Part shown: positions 17,212 through 25,054 of the stretch, one piece after another | How the letters are laid out: every line of letters begins with the position of its first letter | Position numbering within the stretch: position 1 is the stretch's first letter | NCBI GenBank assembly: GCA_029961055.1 | Contig: JASBVM010000017.1 | Location: forward strand, 1-64,000 | Direction of reading: 5' to 3' | From: Bacillota bacterium | GTDB lineage: Bacteria; Bacillota; Sulfobacillia; JAIMAT01 | DNA length: 64,000 nt | Translations under genes and position numbers: made by a program | Notes under the pieces: generated by a model | Databases searched by the model: none | Told to the model about the DNA's origin: nothing | Seen by the model: only the letters and a program-made list of their open reading frames with translations

Positions 17212-17958
17212 TCAGGAGAAGAGGTAGAAGAGTCGGAAGGAGATCTGCGTGAGCAGGTCGCTGTAGACCAGGGCGCCCAGGAGCACCAGCAGGAGCCCCG
17301 CCGCCTTCTGCACCGCGGGCAGCGCCCGGCGGACGCCCCCGAGCCGCGGCCAGAGCCACTCGAAGGCCGCGGCCAGGACGAGGAAGGGGATCCCCATCCC
17401 CGCCGAGTAGGCGGCCAGGAGCGTCACCCCCTGCGCCAGCGAAGCCTGCGTCGAGGCGTAGACCAGGATGGCCGCCAGCACCGGGCCGACGCACGGCGTC
17501 CAGCCGACGCTGAAGGCTCCTCCCAGCACCAGCGCGCCGAGCCAGCTCCCCGCCCGTGCGGGCCGGGTGCCCTGCTCGGCCAGAGGTTGCCAGCTCCGCT
17601 CCAGGAGCGGGATGTGGATCCAGCCGGTCATGGCCAAGCCGAAGAAGGCGATCAGGACGCCGGCCACCTTGCGCAAGAGCGGCAGGTTGGCCAGCAGCAA
17701 CTGTCCCACCGAGCTGGCGGTGGCGCCCAGGGCGATGAAGACCAGCGAGAAGCCCAGGACGAAGGCGAGCGCCCTTCCCAGGATGCGCAGGCGCGCGAGG
17801 CCGCCCAGCCGGACGCCACCGTCGCCGCGGGCCGCCAGGCCGGCGCTCGCCCCGGCGATGTAGCTCAGGTACGAGGGGTACATCGGCCAGACGCAGGGGG
17901 AGAAGAAGAAGACCAACCCCGTCAGGAAGGCGACGGAGTAGGAGACGGTTCCGGTCAT
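17212..17958 (-). CDS. ccdA: Cytochrome c biogenesis protein CcdA
   Basis: A 248-residue membrane protein with six or more hydrophobic segments and the two CcdA/DsbD cysteine motifs: SPCVWPMYPSYLSY near residue 21 and GWTPCVGPVLA near 152. CcdA carries reducing power from cytoplasmic thioredoxin across the membrane to ResA-like proteins. It starts at ATG 17958, overlapping the ccmF stop by four bases (ATGA), and is followed after 12 bases by the ResA-like gene, so the three are probably co-transcribed. A long loop between helices 3 and 4 (QPLAEQGTRPARAG) looks species-specific. Confidence 0.92.
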   Translation of the reverse strand: MTGTVSYSVAFLTGLVFFFSPCVWPMYPSYLSYIAGASAGLAARGDGGVRLGGLARLRILGRALAFVLGFSLVFIALGATASSVGQLLLANLPLLRKVAGVLIAFFGLAMTGWIHIPLLERSWQPLAEQGTRPARAGSWLGALVLGGAFSVGWTPCVGPVLAAILVYASTQASLAQGVTLLAAYSAGMGIPFLVLAAAFEWLWPRLGGVRRALPAVQKAAGLLLVLLGALVYSDLLTQISFRLFYLFS

Positions 17959-20222
17959 CGAACCACCTCCGGAGCGGGGTGACCCGCGTCAGGATGATCG
18001 ACCGTGCCGGAGGGGGCGGCCGGCTGTCGCCCGCCCAGGAGTCCTTCCTCCACCTCCCGGCGGCGGCGCTCGCGCTCGCGCGCCTCCTCCAGCGCCCGCC
18101 GCGCCTGCCGCTCATACTCGCCGCGCAGCCGGGCGTAGGTCTCGCCGTCCACCTTGGCCATGCGGTAGTCGTACTCCAGCTCCCGCAGGAGCCCGAAGAC
18201 ACGCTCCCGCTCCGGCTCCACCGCCGCCAGCCGAGCCGACGGCCGGGGCCAGAGCGCGAAGCCCGTCCCCAGGAGGAGGAGGAGACCCCCCACCCAGAGC
18301 CAGTTGACCAGCGGGTTGACATAGACCTCCAGGCCCGCCTGCCCGGAGGCGTCCCATCCCGCCAGGACCACGTACAGGTCGTCGCCGAAGCTGTGCCGGA
18401 TGGCGGCCCGGCTGATCGGCCCCTCCCGGGAGTCCTGGTAGAAGAGCGTGGCCGGTGTCAGCGTCCCCAGGAAGCGGCCTCCCTGGCGGACCTCAACCTC
18501 TCCCCGGACCACCGGAACCACGCCGTCCAATCCCTGCCGGAGGCCGGCGAAGGTGACGGTGTAGGGCCCCACCAGCGCGCTCTGCCCGGGGCGGAGGGTG
18601 AGGGAGAGGTGCTGCTGGTAGGCGGTCGAGCCGATCACCGCCAGCGCCATCAGCGCGATCCCCAGGTGGGCCACGTAGCCCCCGTAGCGCGAGGGGTTCC
18701 GGTCGAAGAGCCGCCAGAGGCTGAGGAGCGGCGGCTCGCCGGTCATCGACCGGCGGGCGCGGTACCCGTCCGCCACCTCCAGGAAGACCGAGGCCATGAC
18801 GAAGAGGGCGGCCGCCACACCGAAGGCGATGAAGCCGCCCATGACGCCCGCCGCCACCAGCACGGCCGCCACCACCACCGCCGAGAGCACCGGGAGGAGG
18901 AGCTTCCTCCGCAGGCGCCGTCCGTCCGACTGCCGCCAGGCCACCAGCGGCCCCAGCCCCATCAGGACCAGGAGCAGCCCCAGGAGGGGGCCGGCGGTCT
19001 GCTCGAAGTAGGGCGCGCCGACCGTCAGGCGGAGCCCGAAGAGACCGGTGATCTCCGGCAGGAGCGTCCCCACCAGGACGACCAGCGCGGTCACCAGCAG
19101 GACCACGTTGTTGGCCAGGAAGGCGGTCTCCTTGTTGACCAGCGTCTCCACGCCCGGCTGCTCGTCGCGCAGATCGTCCCAGCGGACGCCCAGGAGATAG
19201 AGGCAGCCGGCCAGCGCCAGGCCCAGGAAGACGATGAAGTAGGGCGCGATGGGCGACTGGGCGAAGGCGTGGACCGAGACCAGGAGGCCGCTCCGCGTCA
19301 GCGTGGTGCCCAGGATGGTCAGGAGGTAGGCGGCCATCACCAGCACCATGTTCCAGGCCTTGAGGAGTCCCCTCCGCTCCTGGACCAGGGCCGAGTGGAT
19401 GAAGGCGGTGCCCACCAGCCAGGGCATCAGCGCCGCGTTCTCCACCGGGTCCCAGCCCCAGTAGCCGCCCCAGCCGAGCACGTGGTACGACCACCAGGCG
19501 CCCAGCAGGAGCCCCAGCCCCAGGACGCCCCAGGCCAGGAGCGCCCACCTGCGGGTGAGGCGGATCCAGCGCGCCCCGGGCTCGCGCAGGATGAGCGCCG
19601 CCACGCCGAAGGCGAAGGGGACGCTGAAGCCGACGAAGCCGGTGTACAGCGCCACCGGATGCATCAGCATCGCCGGGTCGCGCAGGAGCGGGCTCAACCC
19701 GTTCCCGTCCGGCGGCACCCGGTCCGGCGGCAGAAGCGCGAAGGGACTGGCGACGAAGGCGACCAGGAAGCTGAAGAAAAGCTCGGTCACCCCCATCACC
19801 GCCAGCGCCAGCGGCGCGCTCCGCTCCCGCGACCGCCAGGCGATGGAGGCGGCGTAGAGGGCGAGGATGGTCAGCCAGAAGAGGAGCGAGCCTTCCTGCC
19901 CGCCCCAGAGCGCGCCCACCTTGTAGACGGCGGGCAGGTCGCGGCTGGAGTGGGCGGTCACGTAGGCGAAGGCGAAGTTGTCGGTGAGGAGGAGCCCCAC
20001 GAGCCCGGCGGCGCTGAGCAGGGCGAGCGCCGCCACCACCATCAGCGCCACCCGGCCGGCGCGGATCTCGCGCTCCGCCCGGCCTGCGGCCTCCCCAGGC
20101 CCCCGCTCGCGGCGGCGCGTGCCGTCCGCCAGAAGCGCCACCGCCGCCAGCGCCAGGAGGAAGACGGCCACCAGCGATCCTTGTCCGATCCCCGCCAGCA
20201 GCCGCGTGACCGAATCGATCAA
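17955..20222 (-). CDS. ccmF: Cytochrome c maturation protein CcmF
   Basis: CcmF is the membrane haem lyase of system I cytochrome c maturation. The 755 residues show about 14-15 hydrophobic segments, the haem-handling WWD motif WGGYWGWDPVENAALMPWL near residue 252, HSSRDLPAVYKVGALWGGQEGS near 92, and a large external domain before the last helix. After that helix there is an unusual charged tail of about 95 residues (ELEYDYRMAKVDGETYARLRGE, then RRALEEARERERRRREVEE) that looks coiled-coil and may replace CcmH/CcmI-type functions. The TTG start at 20222 has GGGGAGG upstream. ccmE and ccmH are not in the window. Confidence 0.93.
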   Translation of the reverse strand: MIDSVTRLLAGIGQGSLVAVFLLALAAVALLADGTRRRERGPGEAAGRAEREIRAGRVALMVVAALALLSAAGLVGLLLTDNFAFAYVTAHSSRDLPAVYKVGALWGGQEGSLLFWLTILALYAASIAWRSRERSAPLALAVMGVTELFFSFLVAFVASPFALLPPDRVPPDGNGLSPLLRDPAMLMHPVALYTGFVGFSVPFAFGVAALILREPGARWIRLTRRWALLAWGVLGLGLLLGAWWSYHVLGWGGYWGWDPVENAALMPWLVGTAFIHSALVQERRGLLKAWNMVLVMAAYLLTILGTTLTRSGLLVSVHAFAQSPIAPYFIVFLGLALAGCLYLLGVRWDDLRDEQPGVETLVNKETAFLANNVVLLVTALVVLVGTLLPEITGLFGLRLTVGAPYFEQTAGPLLGLLLVLMGLGPLVAWRQSDGRRLRRKLLLPVLSAVVVAAVLVAAGVMGGFIAFGVAAALFVMASVFLEVADGYRARRSMTGEPPLLSLWRLFDRNPSRYGGYVAHLGIALMALAVIGSTAYQQHLSLTLRPGQSALVGPYTVTFAGLRQGLDGVVPVVRGEVEVRQGGRFLGTLTPATLFYQDSREGPISRAAIRHSFGDDLYVVLAGWDASGQAGLEVYVNPLVNWLWVGGLLLLLGTGFALWPRPSARLAAVEPERERVFGLLRELEYDYRMAKVDGETYARLRGEYERQARRALEEARERERRRREVEEGLLGGRQPAAPSGTVDHPDAGHPAPEVVR

Positions 20223-20269
20223 GGGCCCGCCTCCCCGCGAGGCTTACTTTTGAAAAGCAGCCTGTAGCG

Positions 20270-20298
20270 ATTATACGGAATCCGGCGGCCCTCGCCGA
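20270..20298 (-). promoter_or_regulatory. Candidate promoter of the ccmF-ccdA-resA operon
   Basis: A perfect TATAAT is read on the minus strand (plus-strand 20270-20275) in a small A+T-rich island, about 48 bases before the ccmF start. The -35 position (20293-20298) is weak (TCGGCG), so an activator or an alternative -35 may be used. This is the only strong -10 element in the gap between archease and ccmF. Confidence 0.4.
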
Positions 20299-20330
20299 GC
20301 CGGCCCTCGGGGAGCCGGCCCGGCCACCGC

Positions 20331-20361
20331 CGCCTCCGGGGGGCTCCGCCCCCCTCCGGCG
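20331..20361 (-). terminator. GC stem-loop after the rtcB-archease pair
   Basis: Just beyond the archease stop lies a GGGGGGC stem, TCC loop and GCCCCCC stem (20338-20354), with outer CGCC/GGCG pairing. There is no T run after it on the minus strand, so it would be a non-canonical terminator or an RNA-stabilising hairpin. It also separates archease from the ccmF promoter. Confidence 0.35.
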
Positions 20362-20805
20362 TCAGACGTCGAGGAAGAGTCGCGCCCGCCAGCGGCCGCC
20401 AGCCGTCGTCTCGCGGGCGACGGAGAGGCGGTGCCGGGTGGCGGCCTTCACCTCGCCCCGGAAGCCCATCGCCACGCGGTCGAGCCGGCTGCCCGCCAGC
20501 CGCGCCTCCAGCCTCCAGCCGCCTTCCGGGCCGGGCCCTTCCAGGCGGACGGAGCAGCGCGCGGGCACGAACGCCCGCGTCTGCACCAGGAAGAGGATCT
20601 CGTCCACCCAGCGGACCAGGAGTCCCTCCAGGTCGGGCGCCGACAGGAGGACGCGCCTCCGCCCGCGGCCGCCGGACGGCGGCCTCTCCAGAAGGAGGGC
20701 CAGCGTCGCCTCGGCCACCGTCGCGAAGAGCGCCGGCAACCCCTCCGCCTCCGCCTCCAGGCCCACGTCCGCCGTGTGCTCGAGCCAGCGCCAACTCCCC
20801 GTCAC
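20362..20805 (-). CDS. Archease, RtcB ligase activator
   Basis: A 147-residue protein with the archease pattern: WRWLEHTADVGLEAEAEGLPALFATVAEA at the N-terminus (the HTADV motif with its metal-binding Asp), LVRWVDEILFLVQT in the middle and the C-terminal GEVKAATRHRLSV, where the family has a K/H-rich strand. Archease speeds up guanylylation of RtcB and supports repeated RNA ligation. It follows rtcB by 26 bases on the same strand, the classic pairing. The start is GTG 20805, just after a GGGGGTG site. Confidence 0.9.
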   Translation of the reverse strand: MTGSWRWLEHTADVGLEAEAEGLPALFATVAEATLALLLERPPSGGRGRRRVLLSAPDLEGLLVRWVDEILFLVQTRAFVPARCSVRLEGPGPEGGWRLEARLAGSRLDRVAMGFRGEVKAATRHRLSVARETTAGGRWRARLFLDV

Positions 20806-20831
20806 GGCGCTGCACCCCCTCCGCCCGTCGC

Positions 20832-22265
20832 TCAGCCCTTGACCACGATGAGCGGGCGGAGGCGCGCCACCCTCCCGGCCAGGCCGGCGGCGTGGACCAC
20901 CTCGACCACGTCGGCCACATCCTTGTACGCCTCGGGGATCTCCTCGTCCACCGTGGCGCGACTGGCCGCCCGGACCAGCACCCCCTCGGCCGCCAGCTCG
21001 CGCACCGGGTGGCGCCCGCGCGCCACCTGCCTGGCCCGCTGGCGGCTCAGCCTGCGGCCGGCGCCGTGGCAGGCGGAGCCGAAGCTTTCGCCCATCGCCC
21101 GCTCGCCGCCCACCAAGACGAAGGAGGCGCGGCCCATGTCGCCCGGTACCAGGACCGGCTGGCCCACCCGCCGGTAGGCCGGGGGCAGCTCCGGGTGGCC
21201 GGCGGGGAAGGCGCGGGTGGCGCCCTTCCGGTGGACGAGGAGGCGGCGGCCGCCGTGCTCCTCCCACTTGGCGGTGTTGTGAGCGAGGTCGTAGACCAGC
21301 CGCAGGCCGTGGAGCGACGCGGGCAGGCCGGCGCGCTCGAAGGCGCGCCGCGCGTAGGCGGTGACCACCTGCCGGTTGGCGAAGGCGAAGTTGGCCGCCG
21401 CGGCCATGGCGCCCAGGTAGGCCTCCCCCTCGGGGCTCCTCGCCGGGGCGGCCGCCAGCTGGCGGTCGGGCAGCTCGATGCCGTAGCGGGGGCCCGCAGC
21501 CAGCATCCGTTCCACGAACTCCTGGCAGACCTGGTGGCCGAGGCCGCGGGAGCCGGTGTGGACCAGCACGGTCACCTGCCCCTCGACGAGCCCGAACGCC
21601 CGGGCGGCTTCCGGGTCGTCGACCCGGTCGACCACCCCCACCTCCAGGAAGTGGTTCCCGCTCCCCAGCGTCCCCAGCTGCGGCCGCCCCCGCTCCAGCG
21701 CCCGCGGCGAGACCTGGGACGGATCGGCGCCGGGCAGCGCGCCACCCGACTCGATCCGCTCCAGGTCGGCCGGCTCGCCGAACCCCGCCTCCACCGCCCA
21801 GGCCGCGCCCAGCGCCAGGAGCCGCCGGAGCTGGCGGGCGTCCAGCCGGAGTTCGCCCCGCTCGGCGCCCACCCCCGCCGGGACGCTCCGGCAGAGCTCG
21901 TCGGCCAGCCGCTCCCGGACCGGCTCCAGGTCGGCTGCGGTCAGCGACGAGGCCAGCAGCCGGACGCCACAGTTGATGTCGAAGCCGACGCCGCCCGGGC
22001 TGACCACCCCGCCGGCCTCCGGGTCGAAGGCGGCCACGGCGCCGATGGGGAAGCCGTAGCCCCAATGGATGTCCGGCATGGCCAGGACCGGCTCGACCAC
22101 CCCGGGCAGGCTGGCCACGGCGGCCAGCTGCTCCAGCGCCGCGCCGCCCTCCCCCTCCAGGTCCGCCAGGATCGCGGGGGAGGCGTAGAAGACCGCGTCC
22201 ACCCGCATGGCGCCGCGGCGCCGGATCCGGTACCGTCCCCTGCCATCCGGCTCGAAGGAGAGCAT
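20832..22265 (-). CDS. rtcB: RNA-splicing ligase RtcB
   Basis: RtcB joins RNA ends carrying 2',3'-cyclic phosphate (or 3'-phosphate) and 5'-OH, using GTP and Mn2+. The 477 residues match in length and motifs: MPDIHWGYGFPIGAVAAF (63-80), metal-ligand Cys99 in GFDINCGVRLL, GSGNHFLEV near 205, HTGSRGLGHQV near 238, YDLAHNTAKWEEH with a metal His, and GSACHGAGRRLSR, which holds the His that takes GMP. The ATG at 22265 lies behind GGAGGACCGAGG. With archease downstream it probably forms an RNA repair unit, since bacterial tRNAs here need no protein splicing. It is divergent from the ZIP transporter. Confidence 0.95.
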   Translation of the reverse strand: MLSFEPDGRGRYRIRRRGAMRVDAVFYASPAILADLEGEGGAALEQLAAVASLPGVVEPVLAMPDIHWGYGFPIGAVAAFDPEAGGVVSPGGVGFDINCGVRLLASSLTAADLEPVRERLADELCRSVPAGVGAERGELRLDARQLRRLLALGAAWAVEAGFGEPADLERIESGGALPGADPSQVSPRALERGRPQLGTLGSGNHFLEVGVVDRVDDPEAARAFGLVEGQVTVLVHTGSRGLGHQVCQEFVERMLAAGPRYGIELPDRQLAAAPARSPEGEAYLGAMAAAANFAFANRQVVTAYARRAFERAGLPASLHGLRLVYDLAHNTAKWEEHGGRRLLVHRKGATRAFPAGHPELPPAYRRVGQPVLVPGDMGRASFVLVGGERAMGESFGSACHGAGRRLSRQRARQVARGRHPVRELAAEGVLVRAASRATVDEEIPEAYKDVADVVEVVHAAGLAGRVARLRPLIVVKG

Positions 22266-22312
22266 CGCCTCGGTCCTCCTCCCGCGCGGGCACAGGCCCC
22301 ACCCGTTCCATC

Positions 22313-23128
22313 TTGCCGCAAGTCGCAAGGCTCCGCCGCCCTGCGAGTAAGGATCGGGCGGGGGGATGGCGGACGGCGCCACCGGGCGGGAGAGGAGGCT
22401 GGGAGGCGGCCTGGGCCGCCTTCCTCTCGGGAAGCGGGGCGGGGGTGCTGGGCGCCCTCCTGGCCACCCTGGCCGGCCGGCGCCTGCGGCAGGCCGTGGC
22501 GCCACTCCTGGCCTGGGTGGCGGGCATCATGTTCGCGGTAGCCGCCTTCGATCTGCTGCCGGCCGCATGGCGGCTGGGCGCCCGGGCGGGCGTGGCGGGC
22601 CTGGCCCTGGGCGTCGCCGTGGTCCTAGGCGTGGAACGGCTCCAGCCCTCGCCCTCGGCGGTGGTCGCCTGGGGGATCGCCGCCCACAATTTCCCCGAGG
22701 GGCTCGCCATCGGGGCCGGCTTCGCCCACGAGCGCGCCGTCGGTCTGGCCATCACGCTCCTGCTGGCGCTCCACGACCTGCCCGAGGGGATGGCCATCGC
22801 CCTCCCCCAGGAAGCCGGGCCGCCCCCGGCCCGTCCTCGCCGGCCGGGCGCCGGCCGGTGGGCCGCCGCCTTCTGGCTCCCCGCCTGGCGGGCGCTCGTG
22901 GCCGGCCTGCCCACGCTCCTGGGCGCCCTCGCCGGTCACCTGGCCGGCGTCGACCGCGAGGCGCTGGCGGTGGCCATGGGCTTCGCCGCCGGCGCCATGC
23001 TGGAGGTGACGGCGGGCACGCTGCTCCCCGCCGCCTGGTCGGCCGACGCGCCGCGCCCCGGCCTCCTCCTGGCCGCCCTGACGGGCTGCGCGACAGGCTG
23101 GCTCCTCACCCGCCTCCTGGCCGCCTGA
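22313..23128 (+). CDS. ZIP-family metal transporter
   Basis: A membrane protein of up to 271 residues with about eight hydrophobic segments and the two ZIP metal-binding helices: AAHNFPEGLAIG near residue 124 and LHDLPEGMAIAL near 153. ZIP proteins move zinc, iron or manganese into the cytoplasm. The start is uncertain. The longest frame begins at TTG 22313 without a clear ribosome site and carries 30 polar residues; GTG 22446 is the next in-frame start and would cut into the first helix. A GAGAGGAGG at about 22389 has no start codon in frame nearby. Confidence 0.82.
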   Translation: MPQVARLRRPASKDRAGGWRTAPPGGRGGWEAAWAAFLSGSGAGVLGALLATLAGRRLRQAVAPLLAWVAGIMFAVAAFDLLPAAWRLGARAGVAGLALGVAVVLGVERLQPSPSAVVAWGIAAHNFPEGLAIGAGFAHERAVGLAITLLLALHDLPEGMAIALPQEAGPPPARPRRPGAGRWAAAFWLPAWRALVAGLPTLLGALAGHLAGVDREALAVAMGFAAGAMLEVTAGTLLPAAWSADAPRPGLLLAALTGCATGWLLTRLLAA

Positions 23129-23152
23129 CCGTTCGCCGCCCCGCCCGCCGGC

Positions 23153-23434
23153 TCAGCGGTAGCTCTCCGGGTGCTCCCAGTCGATGGTCACCCACTCGTG
23201 AAGGACGTAGGTGCGGGCGCCCCCGGCGATGATGGGATCCGCCTCCGCCAGCCGGCGGGCCTCCTCCAGCGTCTCCACGCTATAGACGACCATGCCGCCG
23301 CTCCCGTCGGCGAAGCGACCGCCCTCGTGCACCTTCCCCTCGGCGCGCCGGGCGAAGACGTACTCCAGGTGGGCCGGCCGGTCGCGCCGGTTCTTCTCCG
23401 CGTCGACGATGGTCTGGATGCAGGCGACCAGCAT
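23153..23434 (-). CDS. YciI-like small protein
   Basis: Ninety-three residues with the YCII/dimeric alpha-beta barrel layout. The N-terminal strand MLVACIQTIVDAEKNRRDRPAHLEYV gives a conserved His, then GGMVVYSVETLEEARRLAEADPII, where the DP pair is the family signature, and the C-terminal strand lies after it. YciI proteins are small, often dimeric enzymes of unclear function. The ATG has GGAGGGGG ten bases upstream. It lies 96 bases after the DegT gene on the same strand and converges on the ZIP gene. Function unknown. Confidence 0.75.
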   Translation of the reverse strand: MLVACIQTIVDAEKNRRDRPAHLEYVFARRAEGKVHEGGRFADGSGGMVVYSVETLEEARRLAEADPIIAGGARTYVLHEWVTIDWEHPESYR

Positions 23435-23530
23435 CGTGCCATCCCCCCTCCGGGCGGGACCGGGCGACGGAGCCGGCAGCGGTCCGGCGCCCCGATCCCC
23501 CTTCTCGGCTCCCCTTCTTCCGCGCCCGCG

Positions 23531-24721
23531 TCAGCCGGACCTCCTCCACCGGCGCCAGGCCTCCACCACCGCCTCCAGCACGCGCCGGAAGCCGGCCTCG
23601 TCGGCCATCAGCGAGCCCGCCCCGCCCAGGAGGAGCGTCCGCCTGCGCACCGTCTCCGCCCGCGGCAGCTCCCCGGCCGCCGGTCCCCCCAGCCGGGCGG
23701 GCAGCGGCTCCGGCAGCGGGTCGAGGTCGGCGCCGCGCTCCACCGCCTCTTCGCAGAACGCCTCCAGCGCCTGCGGCGGCAGCGGCTCCGGCAGTCGCAG
23801 GGCCAGCCGGAGCCAGGCCGGACGGCTGCCCGGGGCGCCGCTCACCGCCTCGAGCCCGCCACCCCGGCGCGCCAGGAAGCCGGCCGCCTCCTCCGCCCTC
23901 CGCCTCCGCCGCCGGAGCCACTCGTCCAGCGCCCCCAGCTGCGCCAGCCCCAGCGCCGCCGCCAGCGGATTGATCCGGTGCTGGAAGGAAGGGACGGCCC
24001 CCGCCTCCCCCCACTCCCGCTCGATGCGCGCCGGGTGCTGCCCCGCCCGGACCGCGCGCCGGTAGAGGTCGCCCATGCGCGTCACCAGCAGGCCGCCCTC
24101 ACCCAGCGGCAGCATCTTCCCTCCCTGGAAGCTGAAGAGGCCCACCGTCCCCACGCTTCCGGCCGGCCCCTCCGGCAGCTGCGCCCCCAGCGCCTGGGCC
24201 GCGTCCTCGATCAGGGCGACCCCCCGCTCGGCCAGCGGCTCCAGGAGCGGTCCCAGGCGGGCGGGATAGCCGGCGGTGTGGACGGCCAGCAGCGCCCGCA
24301 CCCGCGCGCCGCGCCGTTCTTCCGCCTCCAGGCGGCGGAGCGCCTCCCCCGGGTCGAGGCCCAGCCCGCCGGCCTCCACGTCCACCCAGGCGAGCCGCGC
24401 CCCGGCGCGCCGCGCGGCCATGTACACGTAGGAAGGGGCGAACGGGGCGACGAGGAGCGTCTCGCCCGGTACCAGCTCCAGAGCGGCCAGCGCAGCCTCC
24501 AGCGCGGCCGTGCCCGAGGCGGTGGCCAGCGCCCAGCCCACCCCCACGCGCTCCGCCATCGCCTGTTCGAAACGCTGGACGGCGCCGGAGCCGTCCAGCG
24601 CGTCCAGCTCCCCCCCGCGGAGCCAGGCGGCGACCGCCTCCGGCGCTCCTTCGGCCACGGGCGAGCGGGCCCAGGCCGGCGGCTCCTGCGGCGGCCGGCC
24701 GGGCGGCGACGGGCGGACCAT
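23531..24721 (-). CDS. DegT/DnrJ/EryC1-family PLP aminotransferase
   Basis: A 396-residue fold type I PLP enzyme. Visible family marks are TASGTAALEAALAALEL near 67, the cofactor Asp in ALIEDAAQALGA (about 170) and the Schiff-base Lys202 in GLFSFQGGKMLPLGEGG. The family mostly aminates keto-sugars for surface glycans or antibiotics, though some members act on other substrates. No sugar-nucleotide genes are nearby. The gene starts at ATG 24721, overlapping by one base the stop of the small gene before it, so it may belong to the arg-carAB-lysC transcript. The region around residues 300-350 is divergent and Pro-rich. Confidence 0.82.
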   Translation of the reverse strand: MVRPSPPGRPPQEPPAWARSPVAEGAPEAVAAWLRGGELDALDGSGAVQRFEQAMAERVGVGWALATASGTAALEAALAALELVPGETLLVAPFAPSYVYMAARRAGARLAWVDVEAGGLGLDPGEALRRLEAEERRGARVRALLAVHTAGYPARLGPLLEPLAERGVALIEDAAQALGAQLPEGPAGSVGTVGLFSFQGGKMLPLGEGGLLVTRMGDLYRRAVRAGQHPARIEREWGEAGAVPSFQHRINPLAAALGLAQLGALDEWLRRRRRRAEEAAGFLARRGGGLEAVSGAPGSRPAWLRLALRLPEPLPPQALEAFCEEAVERGADLDPLPEPLPARLGGPAAGELPRAETVRRRTLLLGGAGSLMADEAGFRRVLEAVVEAWRRWRRSG

Positions 24722-25050
24722 CAGTCGTAGAGCGAGCAGATGGGGCAGCGCCAGCTGTGGCCTTCGGGCCGCTCCGGGTGCGCCAGCCCCTGGGAGGCGA
24801 AGGCGCCCCCCGCCTCGTGGTAGAGGAGGCACTCCAGGGTGAAGGCTTCCTTGGGCGTGTCGGTGAGGCGGTAGGAGAAAGAGCGGTGGGGGCCCCCGAA
24901 GGTGCTGAGGCGGGCGGGCAGGTCGGTGTCGTCGCGTCCCCAGCCGGTCACGTTGCCCGCGCCGTCGTAGAGGACGAAGACGCCGGGCTTCCGGTCCAGC
25001 CTGTCCAGCTGCTCCGCCTCGAGAGGAAGCGGGCCCGTCAGGTTCTCCAC
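24721..25050 (-). CDS. Small GIY-YIG-like protein with a C-terminal CxxC
   Basis: This 109-residue protein is not firmly recognised. Residues 22-50 (KPGVFVLYDGAGNVTGWGRD, then LPARLSTF) resemble the start of a GIY-YIG nuclease domain, where a PGVYxLYD strand precedes YVGRS and an Arg. Here the second Tyr is replaced by Trp, so the nuclease function is doubtful. The C-terminus has CPICSLYD, which could form half of a zinc site. It starts at GTG 25050 with GGGAGGG upstream, four bases after lysC, and its stop overlaps the DegT start. It is therefore translated between an aspartokinase and an aminotransferase. Confidence 0.5.
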   Translation of the reverse strand: MENLTGPLPLEAEQLDRLDRKPGVFVLYDGAGNVTGWGRDDTDLPARLSTFGGPHRSFSYRLTDTPKEAFTLECLLYHEAGGAFASQGLAHPERPEGHSWRCPICSLYD

Positions 25051-25054
25051 GGTT

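Noticed and set aside
15097-20267. Very long open frames on the plus strand opposite ccmF, ccdA, resA and the SDR
   Set aside because: They are antisense shadows typical of GC-rich DNA: composition is rich in Arg, Pro, His and Gln, there is no family similarity, and well-recognised genes lie on the other strand.
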